Positions 1 through 10,554 are shown, numbered from the stretch's first letter. The stretch is DNA of 28,115 bases from Saccoglossus kowalevskii (GCF_000003605.2 NW_003133346.1:758110-786224), one strand, 5' to 3'. The notes: generated by a model from the sequence alone, not told the origin. A program made the numbers and translations.

Positions 1-306
1 CTTTTCTGAATCACTAGTTAAAGTACATGTGTATGTGTTCATTGACAGCATTTCCAATAGTGCATGTAGAGACCAGTTATAATTGGGAACACTGAAAAAC
101 TAACTCAGAGTGAATTATTTAAGATTGTCACTCAATTTATATATATTTGAAAAGAACAGAACCAGTAACAGTTGTTTCTGATGTGTTTTGCATTTAACAT
201 ATAGGTTTAGTTGCAGATGAACTGTCAACAAATATCATTTTTTCCAGCTTTTGTCATAAAATTCTCCACCAAAATATTTTTGTAACTAGTTTTCTCCTAT
301 TTTCAG
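1..306. other. EPS8 intron (left edge)
   Basis: AT-rich sequence leading to the TTTCAG acceptor at 301-306. No coding exon was recognised in it. Confidence 0.6.
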
Positions 307-456
307 GAAACGTTAGAAAATTTCCCCTTGAACACAATCATCATGACAACGGCGGTGATAAACGAGTGTAATTACAACAGCGTGCTTGTGTTTTCTTGTA
401 AAGATCACTCACAGAAAACACCGGATATGCACCTTTTCCAGTGTGATCATATCCAG
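307..456 (+). CDS. EPS8: EPS8 exon: second half of PTB domain
   Basis: Acceptor TTTCAG ends at 306 and donor GTAAGT starts at 457; 50 codons, phase 0 at both ends. The peptide has the EPS8 PTB pattern: ETLENFPL, then [16 protein letters not shown], then [11 protein letters not shown]. These are the last beta strands and the start of the C-terminal helix. The first half of the PTB must lie left of the window. Confidence 0.93.
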
Positions 457-3400
457 GTAAGTTTTGATATTATTTCAATAACCTTTCTCTACCAAGGGTG
501 GCTTATGAACTGGAAAATCAGATAAAGTTGGTTTCAATAAATACATTTACATTGTATCTGTAAAATAACATACAGATTTTGCATATTTTTTAATTCATGC
601 ACAGACTTGACTTTTTTAGTGAGCACCAAAAAGTGTTAATGAAAACCACTACCTCTCTATTGCCTTCCTACATTTGTAAGAAATATTTCCAAGATTATGA
701 ATGACAAAGGTGTTTCTACCGTCAAAATAGGTCTTTAATACTTTATAAATGTCATTTTTATTTCATTAGTTCTTCTCGTTCAAATACGGTATATGTTACA
801 ATTTCAAGCCAGTAACATTTTCAGCTGCACTATCCCTCATCTATTCAACCTTATTTATCCCTTTCCATGGTAATGTTTCAATGAAAAAAAAATGCACTTG
901 GTTTGTTACTGTTAATTGTTTTGATTACATGGGTGACAGTTTTTCAGTAAATTTTAGGAGTCTGGGAACAGAATTGTGCTGCAATGAATGATTTCCTTAG
1001 GTTTTTGAAGATGCAATATGGCTATATGGCATTATAACTGTTTTAATATTTATTAATACATTGTATTGTTATTTTATACTTTATACTGTAGACTGAAGCA
1101 GACTATGAATTATTATAAACTTCTTGCATTTGCAACTCAGATGAGTGCTACAGGTCATGATAAATCACAGTCACAGTGTCATAGTTTCAAATGTTAAACT
1201 ATGTATCCTGTTCTGTAAGCATCAGATTGCATGATTAATCTCGTCCCGTAATTGTTAGAATATGTCTACTCTTGATTCGCAGGCTGATGTTATTGCTGCT
1301 GAACTACAGAGCTCGATGGAATATGCAACGGGTAAAAATAAGCAAAAGAGAAAGAAACCGCAATATGGCAGACCAGTCCCTGCCGTTGTATCGAACCACC
1401 AATCGTATCAACCAAACATGAGACAGGCCTCGCATACGAGACGTGAAGAGATGATGATTCCACCCCCTCCCAATGAGCCAGCTCCTAGTCCACCAGATGA
1501 GTCCGGTAACGTACGCAGTAAAGTATTAATGTACTCCCAGGCACAAGCCCAGGCACAGAAAGGTTAGCTTGATGAATATGTCGTTATTGAGATTGACAGA
1601 TTGATATGTGTATGTGTGTGTATAGTTTACATAATTTGAATGCTCAGTAGTGTCAGAACAAAGTTAAATTGATTAGTTTTTCCCCTCCTGCCTGACATGT
1701 TTTAATTTGTTACTCTATATCTGGAATAATTGCGCAATATCACTGCCCTTTTCCCCCTGCTCACGTTGAATGTGTGCCACAGAGTAGACATTCTGACTCC
1801 TTTAGATACCGGTGTTTGCTTTGCAGTCAGTTGTTGCTAACCTGCTAAATGATAAAAATGTGATTATCTAGGAATGAACTTGTCATGGTCAGATTGTGTC
1901 AGGGACATTTTCAGTAAAAACTGGCTAACACGAGAACTTTGTCACGTTTAATATTTAATTATTATATCTCAAATATTGAATTGTTTGACAGTTTTTTTTT
2001 TAGAGATTACAGCATGGCGAAGTTGAACCACTATTGGTTGATTTAATGACATACTTTAACAAAGATATATCACTGACACTAAAGCCTGCAAATGGTTAAA
2101 TGTTGCATTGTAGGGAAGTTTTCAAATTGATGATTCAATGACTTGGACAGATGATTTTAATGATAACTGTTCTATTCCTTAAAGGAGTACATCAGCACAA
2201 TTCAAATCGTTTTCTCTTTTCCCCATGTCAATTAAATCTTACAGCATGAAATTAATGCAATTTTTTGCTTATGTATGCTTCTATCAGGGATGCTTTTCTA
2301 ATAGAGTAATTACGATATATATGAATGTAGTATATTGGCTTCACTAAAAATGAAGTAGTTTGTTGTTTGACAGAAAAGCTGTGAATTGCTGGTACCAGCA
2401 AAAGTTTTTCTCGTTAATTTAACAAGGTTTTATTGAAAATTTGTAATTGATTGTCGCTCTGACTGTGGCTGAAAGTATGTTGGAGCCACCCTGAGTTTGT
2501 TTGTGGATTCATATTAAGCCCAGTCTCTTGACATTTCTCTTCTCTTGTTGCAGTTAATGGCAATTCTCAGGGGAATCCAATGCGTGCATCTGGTCTTGTA
2601 CGGCAAATGTCGGTGAGTCCAAGGGGTCCTCATGATGAAGACTCTGTTGAGATGTTAGCAATGAGAACGGAACGTGATGTGGTAAGTTGTCGCTTGACTT
2701 GTACCAGAATAGCATTTATCACAACTCAAAAAAAAAAAAAGTATTATTCTTACCTTAGAGCGTAACTGATAACTTTATTACTGTTTCTTTCCCTCCAGGA
2801 GATACTGAACCATTGCTTTAGTGACGTTGAGGCCTTCGTAGCTAAACTCCAGAAAGCTGCTGATGCTTTTAATGAGCTATCAAAGCGGCGAAAGACTCGA
2901 AAGAACAAGATTAAACAACCTGGTGATGGTGTATTACAAGCGAGATCCCGACCTCCTTCAGAGGATGAATATGTTGACGTGTTCCAAAAAATTAAATATG
3001 CATTCAATTTACTGGTAAGTGACGCTTTATTATTTATTTTGTTTTTGTAGGGATTGAAAAATGAAATTGAATAACATGCATGTACTTGTAGATCAACTCT
3101 TGTCATAATCGCAAAAGATGTTAAAGATTATATAATTACTAGAACGTGTCTAAACCAAACTCCAAATGAAATATTAAAATTGTTTGTTTTTCGATTTATG
3201 AAGGTCTGTTATTTGTGTTCATGTCTGTGTATTTGGAAAACGTTTTTAGACAGGTATTTGGTTCAGTCAGGATTTCCTTTAAATAAGTTTACTGTTGATC
3301 CAAAAAGGCAGTGGTCAGAGAAAATAACTTTGTAGTGAATGACTAAATGATCAGGTGGCGCCTGTTGATGATCATTTGAGACAAGACAGTTTTATGAGAC

Positions 3401-6400
3401 AACAAGCATTATTTTTTACGTTTGTTTTTATTGTGAAACATCATAAAGAAAAGGAGGCAGTATCATCTGTATTTGTAGCTGTGGTTTGAAAAACAGTTCT
3501 ACCTGCTGTACTTGGTTTACAACAATTCATTAAGTTACCTCCAGTATACCACTCTTCTGTCACATGTACTTGCATGTCAGTAGCACTCAAATCTGATGGA
3601 ATGTAATTGATTTTATCTTGTGACTTGCCATTCAAATGTCATTTTATGTGGCATATCTCATACCAACCAAAATCATTGTAGCGTTCCCAAGTCTTTTGTC
3701 ATCTCTGTGTTTAATGATGTGTGCCACATTCTATCCAAAGTTGAGTTAGGGGGTCATTGAAATATTTAATTGAACTAACCCCACTTAATATTACTAATAA
3801 TAATTTTGATAGTTGCATGGCATCTTTTTCTGTTATTAAAATAAAAAGAGAAATAAAGTAATAGCTGTATCTCTCTTCAATTCCTGCATTGGTAGGAAAG
3901 TAATTTATTCCGAACCTTATTGAATAGCGTGTACATTTGATAGTTAGGCATTCAGCATAGCTCAACCAGTGAACACATATCCAGTTTCACTGGGATAGTG
4001 CAAAAAGGTTGTTTTATAATGTGTCACTGGACATTTGCTATTTCTTATCTCTAGATAATCAACCTACATTTATGACCTATAGCCCCGAATTTTGATTGGA
4101 GGCTGATTTATAACCTGAATTTTGATTGGAGGCTGATTTATAACATGAATTTTGATTGGAGGCTGATTTATAACCTGAATTTTGATTGGAGGCTGATTTA
4201 TAACATGAATTTTGATTGGAGGGCAATTTATAGCCCAGCTTGTTACTGATGCTCAATATTTTATACCAATAATTGGCTACTGGTTTGATAATAATATATA
4301 GGGTACTATATTACAGGCTGTGCACAATTAAACAGCACCTAGATAGCTGCCTATGTACATATAAACAGCACCTAGGCAGCTTGCTATGCATTCGTAGCCA
4401 TTACCTAGACAGCTAGAAGGTTAATTCTAGTTTGAATTCATATATAGCTAGCATACTAAGTTTAGGTCATGTGACCAAGCTATGTTCATTTGCTGCATTA
4501 AGTGTTCATTTATACAAATTAAAAACAATGACCACTATTTGAAAAAAGAGACTGCTTAAAAAAAAATTCTCTATTCAAAGCATATCTCAATATAAGTTGA
4601 TATATAGTAGATAGTATTTGGTAATCGTTGTCCTAAGTAACTATTAAAAATAGTTAGACGTTTCAAGCAATGGTTCTTTTTCGATAGCATAGAAGTAAAT
4701 GATTGAAAAATATTTAACTCTTATCTGGTCAAGTCAATAGAAAAGTACATACAACTTGAAGGTTAAGGGTTAAATAACACATTTTATCCAGTTCTACAGG
4801 TAGTCGTTCTTGGGGACAACCTGTAACTCTGTAATTAAGATACTTTTCATTTTGAGTCTGGATTATGAAAATAATAACTTGTTGAATGCCGTCTTAAAAT
4901 TAGCATTCTCCTCAACGTTTTACTTTAGATCTAGGTTAGATATTCATCGATTTCAAATAAATAGCATCCTTCAACTGATTTCTTTGTTTTGTTACAGGCC
5001 AAGCTGAAAGCACACATCCATGATCCAAACTCTCCAGAGCTGGTACACTTTATGTTTACTCCATTGGAACTAATTGTACAGAGTTGTAATGGACCAGAGT
5101 TAGCCAGAAGTGTCCTTTCACCTTTACTTACAGTTCAGGCAGTGGAATTGTTACGAAATTGCCTCACATCCAGAGAAGGTGAACTGTGGGTATCGCTTGG
5201 AACTGCATGGACGACTCCAAAGTAAGTCAAGGTCATGATATTAAGGGCTAACACTTTTCAAGTTGATTTTGTTTAGGGGTAATGTGAGTTTTTCACTCTG
5301 CAGGAATTATAGATCCTCACCTTCCTGTATGCAGATTATTTTTTCCAGCTTTGCAGATTTATTTTTCCTGATTTTACCTTAGTTACCCCCTCCCCGTGGT
5401 AGTAATGGTGCAGCCCTAATGTGTGTTAGTTCATGTACTTTATTTTGAATAATTCATAGTGAATTTATGACATCTGTACCTCATCATACACTTTATCTGA
5501 TGTCCCACTATAACTTCACCTTTGAAAGTAGGTCATTACCTTAATTTATTATTTTGTTCACAGAGCCGCCTGGCCAAAAGATCATTATGTTGCACAATAT
5601 GTACCAAAATTTCGAGATGGCTGGGAGCCCCCAGTGGTGCATAGTTCACATATAGACTCGGCTCGTGAAGAGATATCTGCTGCTGTAGCTGCCAATGCTG
5701 CCGCCATTGCTAGAGCCGAGGAAGTCAGGAGAGCACAAAAGGAGGTTGGTGTGTTACATTTTTCTATGACATGCTTATTCACATATGCCATTCACAAGGC
5801 TCTACAACTAGACTGATGTACATAACTAACACATGTGAACAGCAGCTGAGACTATTGAACTTTTAGTAAATTATGAAATATTCACCAAATTTAGGGATAC
5901 TGAATATTATCATTTTAATATGGAATATTGTTTATATATAAAAACTGATGTATCTGTACTATTCCTGAGAAGAAAGTATAACATGTGAAATACATAATTA
6001 TTAGAAGAAATATTATGCTGGTTGCCATTTAATTTGTTGTGAATATTCTCTACACGACTTAGTAGAGTTCATTGTTTTTTTGTCAAAACTACTGGATTTG
6101 ATGGATGTAATACATCACAAATATTATGGTGGCCATTGCAGCCTCCTCATGAGGGTGACACATCAGGGAAGATTAGCAGAAAATATTCTAAACTTTGACT
6201 AGCATATGATGCTTATTGAATGTCTGTTCTTGACTGTAGGGTGAGGAGCATGTGTTCCAGTTTCCTCCTCCAAGTGGAGCTAATTACAGTGAAACTTACT
6301 ATGCACGTCACATTGGTAATGGTAGGACACGTAGTAATCAATCGTCAAGTCCAACCCCGGGACCACATTCAGCTGAACCAGCAAGTGTTGCTGCTTTCAA

Positions 6401-9400
6401 AGCAAATGTGGCTAAACATGTTGACAGGTATGTTACAATTTTAAATACCTTATGACATCAATTCATATTGTAATCAGGATTTCTTGTGTATGATTCAATC
6501 TCATTGTGCCCAATAGCATCATCAGTCTCGTTTCAAAACAAGTCTACTTGTCTTATTTTGAAAGTTTGGAATGTGTGTGGAATGTATTTGAAAGTGCTGA
6601 CCCATGCAAATTGTCAGACTAGCTACTAAGTGAGAAAGTGTTTGATTGTGGTGCCATAGCTTAGGAATTGATATTTATTTTTCAAAATGTTAGAATTAAC
6701 CAAGAATTTCATACAGAAACTTGTAATTATAAGAAGGAAATTAAAGGTAATATTACTCTGTTTTGAAATCTACAGGAACAAAGAAGCCCATGCACGAGTC
6801 AAACAACAAACTGAAATCGACAATGGTCGCCTTCAGTATCATCAACACCAACCTGTGCTGCCACCATCATCGCAATATCAACAGCACAGTCCCCCAACAC
6901 AGTCTCCGAGGGAAGGGAGAGTAGTCGATGCCAAATATGACTTTGTTGCTCGGAATCAGAAAGAGCTGACAATCATGGCGGGTGAAGTTTTGGAGGTAAG
7001 AATATCATGGCATGTAAATGTGTATTTTCTTAGTATGTGTGAGTCAGTAGGTAGTAGTAATCAAGTGCTGTTGTGCTTCTACATGTCTGACAAATGCTGA
7101 ATGATTTTGATATGTTATCTCTCCTAAACTATTACTACAAAGAGGGAAAAGATGTACATGATAAGGTTACCACGAGAATACCACAAAGTATGCACTCAGG
7201 CAGTACAGGATCACATCAACCTTTGTACTTTTGTTCGGCTGATATGCATACTTTGTAGGATTGTGGTTACTTCAATGATTTCTTGATTCACACTGTTTTT
7301 TTTTGCTGTAGGTCGTTGATGATAGTCGCATGTGGTGGTGTGTGCGCAATTCATCGGGACAGACTGGTTTTGTGCCATCTACCATATTGGACCCAACACA
7401 TGCCAACACTGCAGCAAGTAGTAGGATTCCCTCGCCACCACCACAGTCTCCACCACCACCGCCATTAACGATGGCTACTGGCAACAACCAGGAACCCGTC
7501 TATCACCATCATCTACAACAAAGAGCAATCAATCAGGTATTTATTGATTTCTAGCGTACTTCACATTTTTATTTACTTTTTACTTGAACAATCAAATAAG
7601 TAAACAAAAACAGTATGTGACAGCTATATTTACAACTCGCTATGGCATCAAAATAATTTAGCTTTTGTTTTGGAAATAAAACTTACTTTGAGATTCCTGA
7701 CAAGTCAATGGAAAGTCTCAGCTTAGTTACCAGTACACAGTTGCGTTGCACGCATCTCTAGTCTGTATGTTTCAAGCAGTTATGTTAGCTCTGTTTTTAC
7801 TAAGGTTTAACAATCATAGCAAAAGTTGTGGAAGAAAAGGCACGTCTGTCTGCGTGAGTCTGCATCGGTTTTGTTTTTGTAAAATCTGTATTAGAAGCTG
7901 CGGCTTCAATTAAAATGGTACAATGCAACAGATGGATGCGGCTTCTATTAGAGCACCTACACATATGAGAAATGATGAATTTTTTATTCTCAGCTATTCA
8001 AAAAGAATGGGTGCAACTTCTATTAGGGGTGCGGCTTCTAATACAGATTTTACGGTAGTAATGAGTCAGTGATTGATCAGATCTGAAGGAGGCACCTCAA
8101 GCTTGTGAACAATAACTCACTGATAATATGTGTAAATATTATATATTTTCTTGCAGACCACAGTTACTCAGAACAGAGACTCGATGTATTCCAGTATGAT
8201 TCCAAAACAGCCGCCACCCCAGCAGCAGCAACAGTTACCACAGCAGCATCCTGCTCCACCACCTCCTCCTCCACCATTGTCTGTGCCTCCAGTACCACCA
8301 CCAACATCACACTATGCCCAGTCTAAAAAGACTAGCAGGCAGTCTTCAATCAAAAGAGGTCAGTCAGTCTCCAACAATATTGACAATTAGTTATGAAAAT
8401 ACTGATATTATTCAAATTTAGAAATGTTGCTACATTAAGTTCATCTATCTCTGAGAATTAAACTTGTCTTATTTCTTTTTATTTCAGACCAAGACAATGC
8501 GAATGATTTGAAAAATCAACTCAGGAACAGGCAAGCCTTGAGGAAGACAGACATGGAAATTGAAAGAGGTAAATGATTCAGAAATAAATGAGTTGAAAAG
8601 CACCCTCTATAGATTTTTTGGTGAGAGAGGACATTCATCTGAATTGTATAGTATTATGTGACATAAAGTCCACAATTTTCATATTTTTTCTTTATTTTTT
8701 AAATTTTCAGCTAAAACGACAAATGATTTGCATGAAGAACTTAAGAGACGTGTGAATCAAGGCCCAAAGAGGAATTTCCAAGCCAGACAACGAGCTCCAC
8801 CTGTGAATATTAATCCTGATTCAAACCCGGATGAGGTCACTAACTGGTTATTGACTAAAGGATTCAGCAAACTGTAAGTTTTTATACAACATTACATAAT
8901 AACTGACCTCATTTAAGACCCATGTGCTTTTCTTTTTTGTGTGCAGTTTGTATATACACACATGTGACTCTCTTATTTTTTTTGAAAGGACGGTGGATAG
9001 TCTTGGTGTACTCACAGGTGCACAACTGTTTAGCCTTACTAAAGAGGAATTAAAACAAGTGTGTTATGAGGATGGATCACGAGTGTACAGTCAACTGATG
9101 GTCCAGAAATCCAGGCTAGAGGTCAGTTTACATCTTTTGTTTATTTTCTCAAGTCTTTCTGCTATTTTACTTGATTTTAACAGGTGGCGTGGTAATTAAT
9201 GTGGTATACTAACTTCATGGGCACTTCATAGTCTTATCCATTCTTAATCTTGATATAATACATATTCTTAAATAGAGACAACACCCCCTACCTCCACCTC
9301 CACCCCATAGAACACGTATTTGTAAGTTTGTTATTACTAATTTTGTACTTGTGTGTAGGATTCGTTGAATGGTTCGGCTGAACTTCAGGCAATTATGCAA

Positions 9401-10554
9401 AGACGCAAGGAAAGGGCCAACTCAGGCTCTGATATTTACGACGATACTGGTATTTTACATCAACCACCGCCAGATTTTGCCCCAGCTACCCCTCCTGGCT
9501 ATGCTCAGAACTCATCTGGAGGTAGGCATAATCAGTGTGCTGGCTTCTGCTCAAAGTGATCTAGCTGACATTGGTGGCGCTTGCTTTACAGGGTTTTCAT
9601 GCATATGGCGCATGATGGGAGAAATGCTATAATAATTGCTTTTTTTTTAAACAATATTTTATGGCCATTATAACAATAATGACTGATGGGGAACATACTC
9701 CATTTGATTAATACATAGATGCAAATTTCGTGGATCAGGAGGAACATTTTGCTGGTATTAATTCATTTACTTTCAAGTTTGTAAATTTCTGTACCCACAA
9801 AATCCACCAAATTATCCAATCGTGATCCTTTTTAGTGGCAACAATTTTACATTTTACCTTCGGAGCCAGGAGAGTCTGCACCAATGGGGTGTGCCAGAGT
9901 CAGTGTCCCCCTGAAGATAACATTTCTTATGGACTATTGTGACATCCCATTTTCTGATTTCATAATCTCTGCACAAAATACTGAACGAATATTAGCAGTG
10001 TAACTATGTAACAGTGGCATACAAACCGTTAATACACACACACTCAAGTGCACAAAATAACTCTTCACATTAAAGTCTATGGTTCATCTGCAATACAATC
10101 CAATAACATACACAATCTTTATACCGTAAATCGTCAAGTGTATGCATTTTGTGATTTTCATGACTTGATAATTTTATTGGCATTCACAGGGGGGTTACAT
10201 TTCGTGATAATCACCATGACGCTCTCTTTATGTGTAGCAAAGTGTTCAGGATATCCTTGACTTGAAATTTGCGGAAAATGTTGTCTCTTCCAAAATTCAG
10301 AGCACTGCATGTTGTATTAATTAACAAATAGGTGCACGTAGTGTTGTATTAACATGTGAAATAATGGACATTTTGATCTATCTAACAAATGGTGAAATGT
10401 GAGAGTAAAATCAGTCATCAAAATGTATAGTGTTGGAAAAAAAATTTTACATTATTATTATAAGTACGAATTATAAATTATTATTTTTTAGTCTTAGCTT
10501 TTACAATTTTTTCTTTTTTTCTTTCTCATTTCAGACAACTCGCCTGGATGGTGA
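307..10554 (+). CDS. EPS8: EPS8-family actin regulator, 3' part of gene (15 coding exons, 5' end outside window)
   Basis: EPS8 proteins cap and bundle actin filaments and, with ABI1 and SOS1, relay receptor tyrosine kinase signals to Rac; they act at the cortex, microvilli and stereocilia. Fifteen exons read through without a stop and with matching phases give about 857 residues: end of the PTB domain (1-75), conserved middle region (170-400), SH3 (506-557), Pro/Gln-rich linker (558-670), basic stretch (672-730) and SAM/PNT-like effector domain (731-797), then a short acidic/proline tail ending NSSGDNSPGW. The order matches vertebrate EPS8. Exons: 307-456, 1283-1562, 2554-2681, 2799-3014, 4998-5221, 5564-5744, 6240-6427, 6776-6995, 7312-7536, 8157-8358, 8488-8568, 8711-8873, 8989-9121, 9359-9521, 10535-10554. 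The N-terminus and promoter lie to the left. It could be the single invertebrate ancestor of EPS8 and the EPS8L paralogues. Exon joins are deduced from sequence, not from transcripts. Confidence 0.95.
457..1282. other. EPS8 intron
   Basis: AT-rich intron of 826 bp between PTB exons. No open frame with recognisable protein and no clear repeat were seen. Confidence 0.75.
1283..1562 (+). CDS. EPS8: EPS8 exon: end of PTB helix and proline-rich linker
   Basis: Acceptor at 1281-1282, donor GTTAGC at 1563. It continues the PTB helix ([12 protein letters not shown]), then a basic patch ([10 protein letters not shown]), then a linker with [14 protein letters not shown] and the conserved [11 protein letters not shown] segment. 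It ends in phase 1. An ATG lies at 1262, but this stretch reads back into the intron, so it is an internal exon and not a start. Confidence 0.92.
1563..2553. other. EPS8 intron
   Basis: An intron of 991 bp. It has a short GT-rich stretch around 1605-1622 and a T run near 1992-2000; nothing else stands out. Confidence 0.75.
2554..2681 (+). CDS. EPS8: EPS8 exon: linker to middle region
   Basis: Acceptor TTGCAG ends at 2553; donor GTAAGT at 2682. Enters in phase 1, leaves in phase 0. It ends with [13 protein letters not shown], matching the EPS8 segment (MxAxRxxRDV) that precedes the conserved helical region. Confidence 0.9.
2799..3014 (+). CDS. EPS8: EPS8 exon: conserved helical middle region
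   Basis: Acceptor CTCCAG ends at 2798, donor GTAAGT at 3015; 72 codons in phase 0. It contains [20 protein letters not shown], then a lysine/arginine-rich stretch ([13 protein letters not shown]) and [18 protein letters not shown], all typical of the region between PTB and SH3 in EPS8. Confidence 0.94.
3015..4997. other. EPS8 intron with tandem repeat
   Basis: The longest visible EPS8 intron (about 2 kb). It contains the 30-bp tandem array at 4087-4236 and, just downstream, two copies of AAACAGCACCTAG (near 4330 and 4364). The rest is AT-rich and without recognised features. Confidence 0.75.
4087..4236. repeat. 30-bp tandem repeat, five copies
   Basis: The unit starts GAATTTTGATTGGAGGCTGA and is 30 bp long. 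Copies start at 4087, 4117, 4147, 4177 and 4207. The first four are identical except for the last bases, which alternate CCT, CAT, CCT, CAT, so the array grew by duplication of a 60-bp pair. The fifth copy has diverged (GGGCAATTTATAGCCC). There are no unique spacers between copies. Confidence 0.95.
4998..5221 (+). CDS. EPS8: EPS8 exon: middle region
   Basis: Acceptor GTTACAG ends at 4997, donor GTAAGT at 5222; it leaves in phase 2. Peptide [20 protein letters not shown], followed by [20 protein letters not shown] and [14 protein letters not shown], a strongly conserved EPS8 block. This is the most recognisable stretch outside the named domains. Confidence 0.95.
5564..5744 (+). CDS. EPS8: EPS8 exon: end of middle region, alanine-rich helix
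   Basis: Acceptor TTCACAG ends at 5563 and completes the split Lys codon. [23 protein letters not shown] is the family block; after it comes an alanine-rich helix ([19 protein letters not shown]). The donor GTTGGT at 5745 is weaker than the others, but phase 0 here and phase 0 in the next exon support it. Confidence 0.9.
5745..6239. other. EPS8 intron
   Basis: An intron of 495 bp, AT-rich. No feature was recognised. Confidence 0.7.
6240..6427 (+). CDS. EPS8: EPS8 exon: linker before SH3
   Basis: Acceptor CTGTAG ends at 6239, donor GTATGT at 6428; it leaves in phase 2. Peptide [20 protein letters not shown], then a Ser/Pro stretch and [12 protein letters not shown]. The last part matches the EPS8 segment just before the SH3 domain. 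Confidence 0.88.
6428..6775. other. EPS8 intron
   Basis: An intron of 348 bp before the SH3-encoding exon. No feature was recognised. Confidence 0.7.
6776..6995 (+). CDS. EPS8: EPS8 exon: Gln/His-rich linker and first half of SH3
   Basis: Acceptor CTACAG ends at 6775, completing a split Arg codon; donor GTAAGA at 6996, phase 0. A Gln/His/Pro-rich segment is followed by [20 protein letters not shown], the ALYDY-type RT loop of the SH3 domain. An ATG at 6687 upstream lies in the intron. Confidence 0.93.
6996..7311. other. EPS8 intron splitting the SH3 domain
   Basis: An intron of 316 bp in phase 0 that divides the SH3 domain after VLE. It ends in a pyrimidine-rich tract and CTGTAG. No repeat was recognised. 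Confidence 0.7.
7312..7536 (+). CDS. EPS8: EPS8 exon: second half of SH3 and start of proline-rich linker
   Basis: Acceptor CTGTAG ends at 7311, donor GTATTT at 7537; 75 codons in phase 0. [22 protein letters not shown] completes the SH3 with its paired tryptophans and the G-x-VP signature. The usual SH3 tyrosine after VP-x-N is replaced by isoleucine (VPSTIL), as in EPS8 proteins. A PPPPPP tract follows. Confidence 0.93.
7537..8156. other. EPS8 intron carrying a MITE
   Basis: An intron of 620 bp; the segment 7879-8053 is a miniature inverted-repeat element, listed separately. The rest is unremarkable. Confidence 0.75.
7879..8053. mobile_element. Miniature inverted-repeat element (MITE) in EPS8 intron
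   Basis: The left end GTAAAATCTGTATTAGAAGC (7879-7898) is repeated exactly as its reverse complement at the right end (8034-8053), followed on both sides by a similar GC-rich stretch. Inside, the motif GCGGCTTCTATTAG recurs (near 7937 and 8011). At 175 bp with no coding capacity it fits a non-autonomous DNA element. No clear target-site duplication was identified, so the superfamily is open. Confidence 0.8.
8157..8358 (+). CDS. EPS8: EPS8 exon: polyglutamine/polyproline linker
   Basis: Acceptor TTGCAG ends at 8156, donor GTCAGT at 8359; it leaves in phase 1. It encodes a low-complexity segment with QQQQQ and an uninterrupted seven-proline run, then [15 protein letters not shown]. In EPS8 this region carries partner-binding proline motifs. 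Composition alone would be weak evidence; phase agreement with both neighbours fixes it. Confidence 0.87.
8488..8568 (+). CDS. EPS8: EPS8 exon: basic helical linker
   Basis: A short 81-bp exon, phase 1 to phase 1. Acceptor ATTTCAG ends at 8487, donor GTAAAT at 8569. Peptide [20 protein letters not shown] with a charged tail (TDMEIER). It corresponds to the charged region before the effector domain. Confidence 0.82.
8711..8873 (+). CDS. EPS8: EPS8 exon: start of C-terminal effector domain
   Basis: Acceptor TTTTCAG ends at 8710; donor GTAAGT at 8874; it leaves in phase 2. It encodes [13 protein letters not shown], an Arg-rich segment, then [20 protein letters not shown], the first helices of the SAM/PNT-like effector domain that binds actin. 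Confidence 0.93.
8989..9121 (+). CDS. EPS8: EPS8 exon: core of C-terminal effector domain
   Basis: Acceptor TTGAAAG ends at 8988, donor GTCAGT at 9122, phase 0 out. [20 protein letters not shown], then [20 protein letters not shown]. This is the best-conserved part of the EPS8 C-terminus, with the SLGVL-GAQLFSL signature intact. Confidence 0.95.
9359..9521 (+). CDS. EPS8: EPS8 exon: C-terminal tail
   Basis: Acceptor GTGTAG ends at 9358, donor GTAGGC at 9522; it leaves in phase 1. It begins [20 protein letters not shown], the last conserved helix of the effector domain, then an acidic and proline-rich tail ([17 protein letters not shown]) not typical of vertebrate EPS8. Confidence 0.9.
9522..10534. 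other. Last EPS8 intron
   Basis: An intron of 1,013 bp. The segments near 9715-9840 and 10120-10200 look like old interspersed repeats in style, but no terminal repeats were found. No coding exon was recognised. Confidence 0.6.
10535..10554 (+). CDS. EPS8: EPS8 terminal coding exon (DNSPGW stop)
   Basis: A strong acceptor (long pyrimidine tract, TTTCAG to 10534) opens a very short terminal coding segment: Asp (split codon), Asn, Ser, Pro, Gly, Trp, then TGA at 10552-10554. The phase fits the previous exon. If the 9522 donor were skipped, translation would run on into 9522-9559 and stop there; an alternative ending is possible. Confidence 0.8.

Noticed and set aside
1262-1282. ATG at 1262 as a possible EPS8 start
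   Set aside because: The codons before 1283 are intron sequence ending in a proper acceptor, and the PTB exon upstream joins in phase. It is not a start codon.
4087-4236. Regular 30-bp repeats resembling a CRISPR array
   Set aside because: The copies are directly adjacent with no spacers, and the window is animal DNA. It is a tandem repeat.
7272-7487. Glycine-rich minus-strand frame ([12 protein letters not shown])
   Set aside because: It is the antisense of the EPS8 proline-rich exon; the composition comes from CCA/CCN codons on the other strand.
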